From the NCBI GenBank assembly GCA_035236585.1, contig CP141132.1, positions 60,547,880 through 60,611,879 of the forward strand: a DNA stretch of 64,000 nucleotides, in the 5' to 3' direction. The stretch's first letter is position 1; each line of letters opens with the position of its first letter. Positions 14,252 through 24,966 of this stretch are shown one piece after another. The notes below the pieces were generated by a model. It made no database searches. It was not told the origin of the DNA and worked only from the letters and a program-made list of their open reading frames with translations. This stretch comes from Warburgia ugandensis (lineage: Eukaryota; Streptophyta; Magnoliopsida; Canellales; Canellaceae). Position numbers and translations under genes: made by a program.

Positions 14252-14932
14252 CCCCCGCGTTTCTGCTTCTCTCCGGTCTGGCTTCCTTCTCCGTCGTCTT
14301 TCTCTGCAGCACCAGACGGTCCTGGGGGAGAAAACCCAGAACCCATCTTCCTTCTCTTCCTCTTCTCCCTTCTTCCTTCTTCCTCTTCTCTTCCGGTTTT
14401 CTCCTCTTCTTCCATCGTTGTTTTCCTGGTTTTTTTTCGTTAAAAAACCAGAAACCCCCGAATTCCACATTTGCCCCTGGAAGATCCCAGTAATCCCATT
14501 TGAGTCCCTGTTTTAATTCCACTTCTATCCTTTATCAGAAATTCCATTTGGGTCCCCTGTTTAATTCCATTTGAGTCCCCGAGTTAATTCCAACTGGGTC
14601 CCTATTCTATTTACATCTATGTCCCGGTTCTGTTTTATCATCATTTTGACTATCCAAGGACAGTGCAATCTAGGACAGGCTTATCCAGGACTGATCATTT
14701 TATTGCATTTTCTGTGTTTTTGGAATAAATAATTGTGTACATTGCAACAATTGAATAAATATAGATTTTATTTTATTGTTAGTTGAATTTTGCTATATTC
14801 TTTGTTTTGATTCTTTTATTAATTAGATTTTATTGAAACTCCATCATTTTAAATCAAGTCCTCGTGGGATCGACCCGTACTTGCATAAGCTACCCTACAA
14901 TAGCCCGTGCACTTGCGATAAAACAATCAACA
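12853..14932 (+). repeat. Athila-type 5' LTR, 2080 bp
   Basis: It starts TGTTAAGTGTTTAATTTTGG and ends CAATCAACA. It contains a long pyrimidine-rich tract (about 13211-13440) and a (CT)n tract. Open frames called across it are compositional artefacts of these pyrimidine runs and occur in both strands. Confidence 0.93.
14187..14248. repeat. (CT)n microsatellite in the 5' LTR
   Basis: A pure CT tract of about 62 bp. The same place in the 3' LTR (22521-22545) holds only about 25 bp, so it has changed length since insertion. Confidence 0.95.
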
Positions 14933-14938
14933 AGTTTT

Positions 14939-14956
14939 TGGCGCTGTTGCCGGGGA
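14939..14956 (+). other. Primer binding site, tRNA-Asp type
   Basis: TGGCGCTGTTGCCGGGGA, six bases after the LTR end, matches the TGGCGCCGTTGCCGGGGA site typical of Athila-type elements at all but one base. Confidence 0.88.
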
Positions 14957-16149
14957 CTTGCAAAAGAGTTTTCATAAAATTTAATTAAAAAATCCAAAAA
15001 AATTTAAAAAAAATCAGAAAAATACATAAAATTAGGAATTGCAATTTTTAGCATTTTAGGAAATTTTAGCTGCATTTTTCAATTTTTTTTTTGGGCATAA
15101 TCACCTTGTTTCCTGAATTTGGTACTAATTTCTAATTTTATTTTTCAGGAAATAGGAAAGTGGAGGAATTTGGCAAGTGGATCTTCACCAAATTGGAAAC
15201 TTCCCTGCTTTCCTAGAATAAGACTTTCTTTTTCCTTTTGAGTGAATCTTGTAGTGAAGATCCTTGTAAATTGCAATTTCCATTTTAAAATTTAAAGGGT
15301 TGTATAATACAGGGCAAGTGTGGGATAAGGTGGTTCACACTTGATCTTCATCAGAAACCCCACTGTGAGTTTCCTCACTCATTTATTTCCTAGATTAGGG
15401 TTTGCATTTAGAATAATTTGCATCGTTTGGTAGTGTAACTCATATAGAAGCATTTTTTTTTTATAATTGTTGCATTTTAGGATTTTGCATTAGTTTACTG
15501 CTTTTAATTGCATTCTTAGGGCATGTTTAAAGTTTTAAGGTGATTTATATGCTGATCGAATTGCTATGGTGTGTGAAAATTAATTAGTAAGGGCACCCTA
15601 CCCCCATAAGATCAAGGGTGGATTTCATCACCACCTCTTGGCCCACTCAGGATAATCACCTCAAGCGCGCAAACCTTCCTTTCACGTTAATTTAAAATCA
15701 ATCAGAAGAGACCTATAGGGCCATCACATGCTCGTAGGACCCTCTTAATAGGACGCGATTTACTGTCAGTCCAGTGGCTTTTGATCACTGTGGTTATTGG
15801 GGGTTATCTAATAGAGCCTCGCTCTTCCCCCACCTCCTATTGACGTTTGTTGAGGTTTAAACGCCTCCTTACACGAGGGTTGCATTAACCACCTTGGTTA
15901 GAACCTAATTGGTAAGCAGTAATCAACTCCTAAAGAGAGGAGGAGCGCTAGTCTAGGCTAATAAAAGCATCGTCCCCACAGATAATCAAGAAAATCAAAT
16001 ATATTGCTGCTTATTAGCCTTAGGATTATTTGAGTGTGCCCTTTTGTTTGCGCATCATTCTAGAAGTTAGGTTGCATCATTTAGGTTAGCTTTCTCAAAA
16101 AACAAAAAAAAACAAAAAACAAAAAAAAACAAAAAGAAGCTTCCCTTGT
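14957..16149 (+). other. Untranslated leader of the Athila-type element
   Basis: About 1.2 kb between the primer site and gag, with A-rich runs at 14985-15025 and 16096-16137 and no long open frame. A long leader before gag is usual in Athila relatives. Confidence 0.7.
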
Positions 16150-18126
16150 ATGCACTTTTGGCGACGCGACAAACCCGGAAGGTTAGTCAAGTACGACCAA
16201 AAAGACATACTGCAAGATCAGGCCACATCTATGGCTGATCAACGCTCAAGGGGTAATTCACCCCATGGAAGTCAAGGGGCTCCACTCATCATGAATGAGG
16301 ACCCACCACCCTTGATAGAAGATGAATATCAACCTCCACCAAGGAGGAATAATCATCAACCAAATAGAGATTGGAGAAGAAACAATAGGGAGTGGGACCA
16401 ACAAAGTGAACATGGGGATGATAATATTGAGGGTCATCAAAACTTTCGTGGTAGAACTTTAAAAGACTACCTTCAGCCTACACACACCAGCACACCATCC
16501 TGTGTAATTCTTCCTCAAAATGCTGGTGCGTTAGAATTAAAAACGGGAGTAATCCAATTACTTCCCAAATTCCATGGTCTAGATAGTGAGAGTCCTTATT
16601 TGCACCTTAAAGAATTTGATGAGGTATGTAGTACCCAGAGAACTCAAAATATAGGTCTAGATCTTGTCGGACTTAAACTTTTTCCTTTCTCTTTAAAGGA
16701 AAAAGCAAAAATGTGGTTTAATGCATCGCCATCAGGTTCCATAAGAACCTGGAATGAAATGACTAGGGAATTCTTAAAGAAGTTTTTCCCTACCCATAAA
16801 ACCAATACGCTTCGCCGCAAAATAATGAACTTTACCCAGAAGGATAAAGAATCATTCTATCAATGCTGGGAAAGGTTCAAAGAACTACAACTCACTTGCC
16901 CACATCATGGCTATGAACCATGGCGCATCATCAGCTTCTTTTATGAAGGACTAAATTCTGACATGCTCCAGTTTGTAGAGATGATGTGTAATGGCAACTT
17001 TCTCAACAAACAACCAGATGAGGCAGAGGAGTATTTGGAATGGTTACGCGCAAGTGCACAGACTTGGGCTGACTCAGAAAGAATAGAACATACAGATAGA
17101 CCTAAGCCCAATAGCACCCATGCTAGGGGAGGCATGTATGCTATGTCTGAAAAAGATGATATCAATGCCAAAGTAGCATCCCTAGCGAGAAAAGTAGAAG
17201 CCATAGAAATGGGAAAGAAAAACTCAAATAAAGAAGAACAAGTGTGTAGTATTTGTGAAAGTACGTCACATCTTACTCAGGAATGTCCTACAATCCCTGC
17301 TTTTCAAGATGTACTTCATGATCAAGCTAATGCACTTAACACATATAAAAGACCTTTCTCCCCATATTCAGACACTTATAACCCCAACTGGAGAAACCAT
17401 CCAAACTTTAGTTGGAAAAATGGACTTACTGCTAATGTTCCACAATCAAGACAATATCAACCTCATCAACAAAACCAAGGACTTCTTACCTTACCTTATC
17501 AAACTCATCAACCTCCTTCTGGACCTTACTTGCCCCCACCTAAAAGGCATGTTGAGGATAATCAAAACATTCAAAACCAGGAAAGGAAAATTTCTCAATT
17601 AGAAAGTCAAATAAAACAAACCAACCAGTCCATGAATGAATTAAAAAACATGATGAGTCAAATGATGCAAAGTATGGAAAAAGGAAAGTTCCCAGCTCAA
17701 CCACAAGCAAACCCTAAGGGAGTGCATGCGGTTAGCATTAATGCATCTAATGAAACATCTAGCTCTACCATGGAACAAACTAAGGCTATTACTATTCTTA
17801 GGAGTGGTAAAAGAATTGAGAAAGATGAGCCTCAAAAGACTGAAAAGGTAGAAAAATCCACGAAATTTAAAGAAAACTCTAAACAAAAGGACCCTGTTTC
17901 ACCTGTTGACCCATGTCCTATACCTGCTCCATTTCCTCAAAGGTTGCGTCAAGCCCCAAAGTCTGCATCTAATGATGAGATTTTAGAGATTTTCAAGCAC
18001 GTCAAGATCAACATACCGATCTTAGATGCTATAAAACAAATCCCATCATATGCCAAATTCTTAAAAGACTTATGTACCATAAAGAGAAAATTGAATGTCC
18101 AAAAGAAGGCATTTTTGACTGAATAG
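16150..18126 (+). CDS. gag: Athila-type Gag polyprotein
   Basis: A 658-codon open frame encodes the capsid-nucleocapsid precursor, which would form the cytoplasmic particle that packages element RNA. Residues about 130-310 are the retrotransposon gag domain, with LPKFHGLDSESPYLHLKEF, LKLFPFSLKEKAKMWF, TREFLKKFFP and QCWERFKELQLTCPHHG, a motif series typical of Athila-type Gag. Residues 366-379 form a CCHC zinc knuckle (CX2CX4HX4C). Residues about 478-515 (ISQLESQIK onward) look like a coiled coil. The frame may really start at the second methionine (MADQRSRG, about residue 28), since the first 27 residues look unlike other Gag starts. The Athila assignment also rests on the primer site and 3' domain. 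Confidence 0.88.
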   Translation: MHFWRRDKPGRLVKYDQKDILQDQATSMADQRSRGNSPHGSQGAPLIMNEDPPPLIEDEYQPPPRRNNHQPNRDWRRNNREWDQQSEHGDDNIEGHQNFRGRTLKDYLQPTHTSTPSCVILPQNAGALELKTGVIQLLPKFHGLDSESPYLHLKEFDEVCSTQRTQNIGLDLVGLKLFPFSLKEKAKMWFNASPSGSIRTWNEMTREFLKKFFPTHKTNTLRRKIMNFTQKDKESFYQCWERFKELQLTCPHHGYEPWRIISFFYEGLNSDMLQFVEMMCNGNFLNKQPDEAEEYLEWLRASAQTWADSERIEHTDRPKPNSTHARGGMYAMSEKDDINAKVASLARKVEAIEMGKKNSNKEEQVCSICESTSHLTQECPTIPAFQDVLHDQANALNTYKRPFSPYSDTYNPNWRNHPNFSWKNGLTANVPQSRQYQPHQQNQGLLTLPYQTHQPPSGPYLPPPKRHVEDNQNIQNQERKISQLESQIKQTNQSMNELKNMMSQMMQSMEKGKFPAQPQANPKGVHAVSINASNETSSSTMEQTKAITILRSGKRIEKDEPQKTEKVEKSTKFKENSKQKDPVSPVDPCPIPAPFPQRLRQAPKSASNDEILEIFKHVKINIPILDAIKQIPSYAKFLKDLCTIKRKLNVQKKAFLTE

Positions 18127-19440
18127 GTTAGTTCTATTCTTCAACACCATACACCACTAAAGTACAAAGATCCTGGTTGCCCCACTCTTACTTGCATTAT
18201 TGGCAGCTACAAGATTAACCAAGCTCTTCTTGATTTAGGATCTAGTGTAAATCTATTACCATACTCAGTATACGAATAGTTAGGTCTGGGTGAACTGAAA
18301 CCTACATCTACTACGCTCCAGCTAGCTGATCGTTCTATAAAAATACCGAGAGGGGTAATAGAGGATGTGTTAGTCCAGGTAGAACAATTTTGCTTCCCTG
18401 TCGATTTTCTAGTTCTAGATACACAACCGGTGGTGAATGAGAAGAATGAAATACCAGTTATCCTGGGATGACCATTTTTGGCTACGTCCAATGCCTTAAT
18501 CAACTGTAGAAATGGTGTCATGAAACTATCTTTTGGCAATATGACATTAGAGCTAAACATCTTTAACATTTGTAACCAACCTAGTGAAACTACTGATGAT
18601 TTGCACAGTATTAACATGATCAATTCAGTTGTGCAAGATCAGTTTCAGTCGTCTTCCTTGTCAGACCCACTGGAGGCCTGTTTGGCCCATTTTAATGAGT
18701 TTAATGAGGATGCATTAATAGAGGAAGTTAATGCCCTCCTTGATTCTGTTCCTATCATGGATACAGGTAAATGGAAACCTCATTTTGAGGAGCTTCCATT
18801 AAGTGAGATCACTTACCTCCCATCATCAGTAGAACCACTTGCAGAGCCTGAAATTCCAAATAAGTCTTTTAATGTAGAATATGTACCTGATTGGGACCTA
18901 CAGCCTTTGTTTGAAAAATCATTAAATAAGAAATTAGGCCCACATGAAGTATTGCATGTGCCAATAGAACAGGACAAGAAAGAGTCCATTGATCTACTGT
19001 CCATACATCAACTAACTCTAAGGTACACACTAGAAGAAAATCAGGATGTAAGCAAAACCATGCTCCCTCCTCTATTAATACAAGAACAATCTTTTAAGGA
19101 AGGACAGAGTCAGCTTATGTCTCAATGTCAAGAAAATGTAAGGGAAAAAGAGGACCCTCCACATGGTTTAAAAGAATTCACGGTAGTTCACATTGTTATA
19201 GAGATTCCACCACCTAAATTTTCAAGGTGGAGGAGTTATATTGATTACCGTGAAATTTTGAAGATAGGAGATCATCAAAGTGGTCTCATTCAATGGACAT
19301 TCATGGTAGTCTATTGTGTTATAATTATACCATCACCAAAAATTTCAGGGTGGATGAACTATATAGACTATCGTGAGATTTTGAAGTGGTGTGAGAAATC
19401 TTGCCATTTCATTATTGGAATCAGGAACACTCAAAGATAA
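18127..19440 (+). pseudogene. Protease-like region after gag, Athila-type, fossil
   Basis: An aspartic-protease-like stretch follows gag, with LDLGSSVNLLP near 18229-18261 in the place of the usual D-S/T-G active-site block (Athila relatives often have LDLGASVN here). LQLADRS lies nearby. Farther on is a 320-codon open frame (18478-19440) with a repeated WxxYIDYREILK phrase near its end. It does not resemble RT, RNase H or integrase. The region is broken about two to three times in all. Whether the last part had its own function is unknown. Confidence 0.6.
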
Positions 19441-21137
19441 ATGAGGATATATGTCTGGCTGAAGACGTTAAACTTAGCGCTCACTGGGAGGCAACCCAGA
19501 GTTTTTCATTTTTGTTGTTTTCTACATCACCCATATTCATTTTAGGTCCTACTTTTTACAACATTGAGGACAATGTTTCTCTCAGGTTGGGGGGTGTAGA
19601 ATTCTAGCAAATTCTAGTTTTTTTTTAGTTTTATAGGTGCTTTCCTTGACTTTAAAAAAAAAAAAATGAAATGAAAAAAATGAAAAAATTTAGGTTAATT
19701 TCCTACACTATGATGAGAATTGGATTTTCTGAAGTATAATCTAGATAACTTTAGCTTATTAATAGAATTGAATATGATTAATTCATCTTTTTACTCATTT
19801 TCTAAAGTATTCTATGAAAGCAAAGTCTCAGATCACATCTGTACACGCAGTTGCATATAGATAGTCTAGATTGATAAGTGACTATAATTTGGAGATTCTG
19901 AAGAAATTCAGTGGAGACCTATAACCTAAGTGAGTTTTAGAGATATTCATCCTTTGTGAGAGGTTATAAATGTTCCTAATTTTCTTCAGCATGCTTAAAG
20001 AAAATTGATCCCATACTCTTAATTTGGCTAATTACCTGAATAATTAGAATATTACCTTTAAAATTTTAGAAGTTCATTGAATTTGATGGATTATAGGAAA
20101 CCTAGAAAATGATTTAGGCCATCCTTGTTATAACCTAGAGACATAAAGCCTACCCATAAAGTATTGTTACCACTAGTCAGCCAACTTGAGCCTTTAATAT
20201 AAGCCTTTTCTTTTGCCACCCAAATTACCCTTTACTCATATTAACCCAGTATAAATTATCCATTACCCATTTTCTTTGAAAAATAAGTTAGAGAAGAATG
20301 AAGAAATACCTTTTAGTTGTAATGAAAAGTGGATATCAAGAAAAGAAATATTCTTCAAAGTGATTCAAAAGTACTGAAATAGTTTGAAAAAAAAAAAATG
20401 TTTGAAGAATGCAAAAAAAAAAAGAGAAAAGAAAAAGAAGAAATATTCACTTCATCAAAGAAAGAAAGAATTATCAACTTTAGAAGACCTCTACTTATTT
20501 TCTGAAGAAACTTTGAATATCCTTATACCCTTTCTTTGATACCTTGTCCTAAGCCTACGTTTCGTCCCAATTAAAGACCTATTGATTCTAGGAGAAATAT
20601 AGTCTTGATGAGGAAATGAATGGACAGGATATAAAAGAGTGGTATTTCTAAATATTCAAAGGTAATGACATCTATTCTAAAGGGATCAAAACAATGAAAT
20701 TCCTTAGTAACTCCCAATTTTCATGAGTGCATGTGAGAAAATGTTACTTTTATTGACTCAACTCACATAATTAAAAGAGAGATATGATTTGACCCCTTTA
20801 TCTGAGAGATTTTGTTTCTGAGTGTATGTCATTAGTGAGGCTTGAGGTCAAAACATATTTCGGATGGAGTTCAAAAGTTAGAAGTTTACTTAGAGATTAA
20901 GATGATTCTATATGTAAACTGTACATGCACACACTCACTCTGAGATTTGAGCTTAATTGGAATTATTTTGGCATATGGGTAGGGTTTTGAATTTTTTAGT
21001 CATTTTTATTAGTATGATAAAGTTGATGTGATTTATTGAAGATAATTCTCTAAGAAAAAAGAGGAGTTGACTTAAAAATAAAATTTGAAATCTTGAAATT
21101 TGGTTTTTCACATGTTTTGCTAGGGACTAGCAAAATG
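19441..21137 (+). other. Non-coding 3' domain of the Athila-type element
   Basis: It begins with GACGTTAAACTTAGCGCTC and GGGAGGCAACCCAGAG (about 19464-19502) and then ATTGAGGACAATGT and GGTTGGGGGGTGT (about 19563-19597). This phrase order is a hallmark of the segment downstream of pol in Athila-type elements. The rest is AT-rich with no open frame of note and an A-rich stretch near 20385-20445. Confidence 0.7.
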
Positions 21138-21151
21138 CTGGTTGGGGGGTG
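21138..21151 (+). other. Polypurine tract of the Athila-type element
   Basis: GCTGGTTGGGGGGTG lies directly before the 3' LTR start TGTTAAGTG, in the position where plus-strand priming occurs. Confidence 0.75.
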
Positions 21152-23226
21152 TGTTAAGTGTTTAATTTTGGTCAAAATTCCCCTAATTTAGCGTTCAATT
21201 AGATCATCTAACCGTTCAATTTTACAAAACTTAGCTTGATTTTGAATATAAATCCAATTGACCATCCAAACCTTAATTTGTCAAAATCAACGGTCAGATG
21301 ATCATTAGAGTTCATTAGATGACTAATGTACGGTTCAGATGAGTCTAATTTAGTCTAGTCTTTTGCAGATCAACCAAAGGACGCACGGATGGCTGTGATT
21401 AAAAGATAACGGTGCAGATCATCTTAAAGGGCGATGGATGGACCAGATCACCCATGGAGATAGATGAAATAGAAATCATGGACAAAATGGAAAGAACATG
21501 TAAAGGGCAACTCTTTCCCCCACTTCTTTCTTTCCTTTTCTTCCTCTTTCCTTTTCTTCCTTTTTCCTTTTCCTTTTCCTTTTCCTTTTCCTCTTTCCCT
21601 TCCTTTTTTTCTTTTCCTTTTCTTTCTTTTCTTTTTCCTTCCTTTTCCTCTTTTCTTTCTTTTCTTTTCCTTTTCCTTCTCCTCTTTCTTTTTCCTTCTT
21701 TCCTTTTTCTTTTTCCCTTCCTCATTCTCAAGTACCCAACTCTCTCTTTCTCTCTCTATCGCCTTCCTAGGCTGGAAGAGGAAACCCATCACGCCTCTTT
21801 CCCTCTTTCATCTCTCTTCTTCTTAATAATATCTCCTTGGCTAGAACATTAGAGGAGACAGACCCGTCAATCCCTCCTCTCTTATTTTCCTCTCCTCTCC
21901 ACCTTTCTCCCTCTCAACTCCATCTTTGGCTGGATCACGTTGGAGGCAAACCCGTCAAACCCCACTTCTTCTCTTCCCAACGTTCTTCTCGTCTTCTTCT
22001 CTCAATCCCCTCTACCCGCTTTCCCACGTCTCTTTCTCTATACTCTCTTTCCCAATCGTACACAGCCCGTTCTCTTCTCTTCTCTTCCCTCTTTCTCAAC
22101 CACATTCTCACCGTACCCAATCTCTCTCTTTACTCCACTCTCTCTTTCTCTCGTCTTTCTCCTCTTTGGCTGGACGGATCTTCCCCCTGCCCAGCTCCCA
22201 CCGTGATCTATGTCACGGACTTCTGCCCCCAATCCGAACTAGACCAGCATCGCCTAGCCCTGCTCACCCTTAGCTTCACCTTCTCTTGTTCACCGGCACT
22301 GGACACTCCCAATCTCCAGACTCAAGACACCCCGGCCTCTCTTCTCTTCCCCTCTGTCTCTCCTGGCACCATTCATCTGCCTAGACAGCACCAGACGACA
22401 TCACCGGACGACACCCCTTTCCGGCTTCTGTCTTCCAGAGTCCAACCCGTCGATCCTCTGCTCCCTTCTCCAGTCCCCACTGGACAAGCACCTCCCATCT
22501 TCATCATCACCGCCCAGACATCTCTCTCTCTCTCTCTCTCTCTCTGCACCCCCGCGTTTCTGCTTCTCTCCGGTCTGGCTTCCTTCTCCGGCGTCTTTCT
22601 CTGCAGCACCAGACGGTCCTGGGGGAGAAAACCCAGAACCCATCTTCCTTCTCTTCCTCTTCTCCCTTCTTCCTTCTTCCTCTTCTCTTCCGGTTTTCTC
22701 CTCTTCTTCCATCGTTGTTTTCCTGGTTTTTTTTCGTTATAAAACCAGAAACCCCCGAATTCCACATTTGCCCCTGGAAGATCCCAGTAATCCCATTTGA
22801 GTCCCTGTTTTAATTCCACTTCTATCCTTTATCAGAAATTCCATTTGGGTCCCCTGTTTAATTCCATTTGAGTCCCCGAGTTAATTCCAACTGGGTCCCT
22901 ATTCTATTTACATCTATGTCCCGGTTCTGTTTTATCATCATTTTGACTATCCAGGGACAGTGCAATCTAGGACAGGCTTATCCAGGACTGATCATTTTAT
23001 TGTATTTTTTGTGTTTTTGGAATAAATAATTGTGTACATTGCAACAATTGAATAAATATAGATTTTATTTTATTGTTAGTTGAATTTTGCTATATTCTTT
23101 GTTTTGATTCTTTTATTAATTAGATTTTATTGAAACTCCATTTTAAATCAAGTCCTCGTGGGATCGACCCGTACTTGCATAAGCTACCCTACAATAGCCC
23201 GTGCACTTGCGGTAAAACAATCAACA
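21152..23226 (+). repeat. Athila-type 3' LTR, 2075 bp
   Basis: It is almost identical to 12853-14932. The differences are a handful of scattered substitutions and length changes in the pyrimidine tract and CT repeat. GCCTC follows at 23227. Confidence 0.93.
22521..22545. repeat. (CT)n microsatellite in the 3' LTR
   Basis: A CT tract of about 25 bp, the counterpart of the 62-bp tract at 14187-14248. Confidence 0.93.
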
Positions 23227-23469
23227 GCCTCCAGCCTCTACCACTATTAGGTGGATGGGTACCATGCCCAAAAAGGGCAACGTCCCTGCTTCGACTGCAT
23301 GTGGTACAGGGGGCTACCACTGGTGTCACGGCACTGGGTCGAAGTGTCATATGTCCCGTGGAGGCATATGACCCTATGTCCTCAGGTACCCGGGGACCAC
23401 ATGGCGACGAGGTCGTGGGCATAGTTGGACCCTATGGTTTGAGGATTTACTTGCATTGCATATGGCATG

Positions 23470-23481
23470 ACATGAGGTTGG
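23470..23481 (+). other. Short palindrome TGGTCGACCA in LTR C
   Basis: A 10-bp perfect palindrome sits where D and E have a longer palindrome. In D, TGGTC and GACCA flank ACGAGTACTCGT. Here the outer arms are joined directly. Confidence 0.6.
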
Positions 23482-24954
23482 TCGACCATACCAAATCTCC
23501 ATGAGTTGGATTCAGTGGAGCATCTTATACATATCATTATGTTTATGATATATGATACTTTCGACTTGGATTATGCTATTCTTTAAGTCGTCAGTATTTC
23601 AGTTTGACAGTGGTTTTTAATATCGATATTGAACATGATTGTTCGAACATGCACATGTTTTTAAGAGCACATGATTTTAAACGTAGCATGCATTGCAAAA
23701 CTAGTAGTGATAGACTCCTATTGAGTATAGTATATACTCACCCTATCCTTAACATTTTTCAGGATAGTTCCACTTACAAATAGAAGACGCCTTAGGAGAT
23801 ATTAGTGCTATGAGCAAGTGAATAAATAAAGGAGAAAACTATACATGTGAGTAAACTCTCTACCCTTTGGACATGCATTTATATTTAATTACAGTTGGGC
23901 TGTGTGCTGTGACTAGATAGACCTGGGAAAAAACATTTATGATTTCTAAAGTTTTTCAAAAACTACTTTGGCTGTTGTGAAAGCAAATGACACTCGCTGT
24001 TTTCAAAATGAGTTTAAAACCAAAGATTTTTCGCTGCAATGCATGGTTTTTATAAAATGGTTTTCAAATAGGGATGCATCCCGCCTTAGGAATTAGATAT
24101 TGCATTTAAAAATGCATGAGAAAACCCGGGTCGTCACATGAAATGATGAAAATAATGTTAATTAAAAGAATTGCATGTTATAATTGGTGCTTATGTGTGA
24201 CGACCCAGGTTTTCACATGCATTTTTAAATGTAATAACTAATTCCTAGGGTGGGATCGATCCCTATTTGAAAACACTTTTAGAAAATATATGCAATGCAA
24301 CGGAAAAATCTTTTTCTTTTAAACTCATTTTGAAAACCCCGAGTGTCATTTTCTCTCGAGACTAGTAAAGTAGTTGTTGAAATTTTTTGAAAATCATAAA
24401 TGTCTTCCTAGGTCTATCCAGTCACAGCTCACAGCCCAACTGTAAATAAGTACAGCTACATGTCCAAAAGGTAAAGGGTTTACTTACATTCATACTTGTC
24501 TTCTCTTCATTCACTTGATCGTAGCACTAACATGTTCTCATGCTTCTTCTAATTCTGTGTGGAGCTAATTTGGAAAAATAATAGATTAGGGTGAGTATTT
24601 CTCATACCCAGTAGGTGATTTGATACTATTATTTTGAAAACACTATGGCAACATGCATGATTCCAAGAGCTTTTCATGTAAAACATCAGTGATTCCTTTT
24701 GTGTAAGCATGCATAATTATGCATAAAACATAAGCTTATTGATGCAATTTCAATCATAGAATCCTTATGCAAATCACGTCATATAAATATGACTAAAATA
24801 GAAATCAATCGATCCATATACGAAGATCTCGGCAAATGCATCAAACTAGCGAGTCAAATATAATAATGATGAAACTCTTAAAATAGTGATCATTTAAGCA
24901 GATGCTAGTATCATGCACATGAGTCTCTCAGCGTACACGTCACGCCAACTGGTC

Positions 24955-24966
24955 ACGAGTACTCGT
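24955..24966. other. 12-bp palindrome ACGAGTACTCGT, D 3' LTR
   Basis: A perfect palindrome, flanked by GGTC on the left and a GACC-bearing segment on the right (TATACGACC), which makes a longer imperfect hairpin. The same 12 bases occur in the sister LTR (29108-29119) and in solo LTR E (47103-47114). Confidence 0.8.

Larger units (their letters stand above)
12853..23226 (+). mobile_element. Athila-type gypsy element, complete ends, gag present, young
   Basis: The element is 10.4 kb, with 5' LTR 12853-14932, interior 14933-21151, 3' LTR 21152-23226 and GCCTC duplicated at 12848-12852 and 23227-23231. The primer site matches the tRNA-Asp type used by Athila. Parts in order are the primer site, a long untranslated leader, gag, a protease-like region, a non-coding 3' domain and the polypurine tract. 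I do not recognise RT, RNase H or integrase. The gag frame looks whole, while the region after it is broken about two to three times. By eye the LTRs differ at only about 13-15 substitutions plus length changes in simple tracts, under 1 percent. That gives well below one to two million years at commonly used plant rates. Confidence 0.9.
11028..24138 (+). mobile_element. Solo LTR C of the D/E subfamily, interrupted by the Athila-type element
   Basis: C begins TATAACGCCCGAGC at 11028 and ends CGGGTCGTCACA at 24138. TGAAA is duplicated at 11023-11027 and 24139-24143. With the Athila-type insertion and one copy of its duplication removed, C is 11028-12852 plus 23232-24138, about 2.7 kb. It matches element D's LTR in inverted orientation at both ends and in the middle. 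The joined ends of C meet in a block that D has intact, with GGTGGATGG, then a CACTGGAGGTATTC-like phrase in D. No primer site follows, so it is a solo LTR. Confidence 0.85.

Noticed and set aside
13113-14522. Several long open frames on both strands in the Athila-type 5' LTR, repeated at 21399-22819
   Set aside because: They arise from pyrimidine-rich LTR sequence, occur in both LTR copies and both strands, and have no domain.
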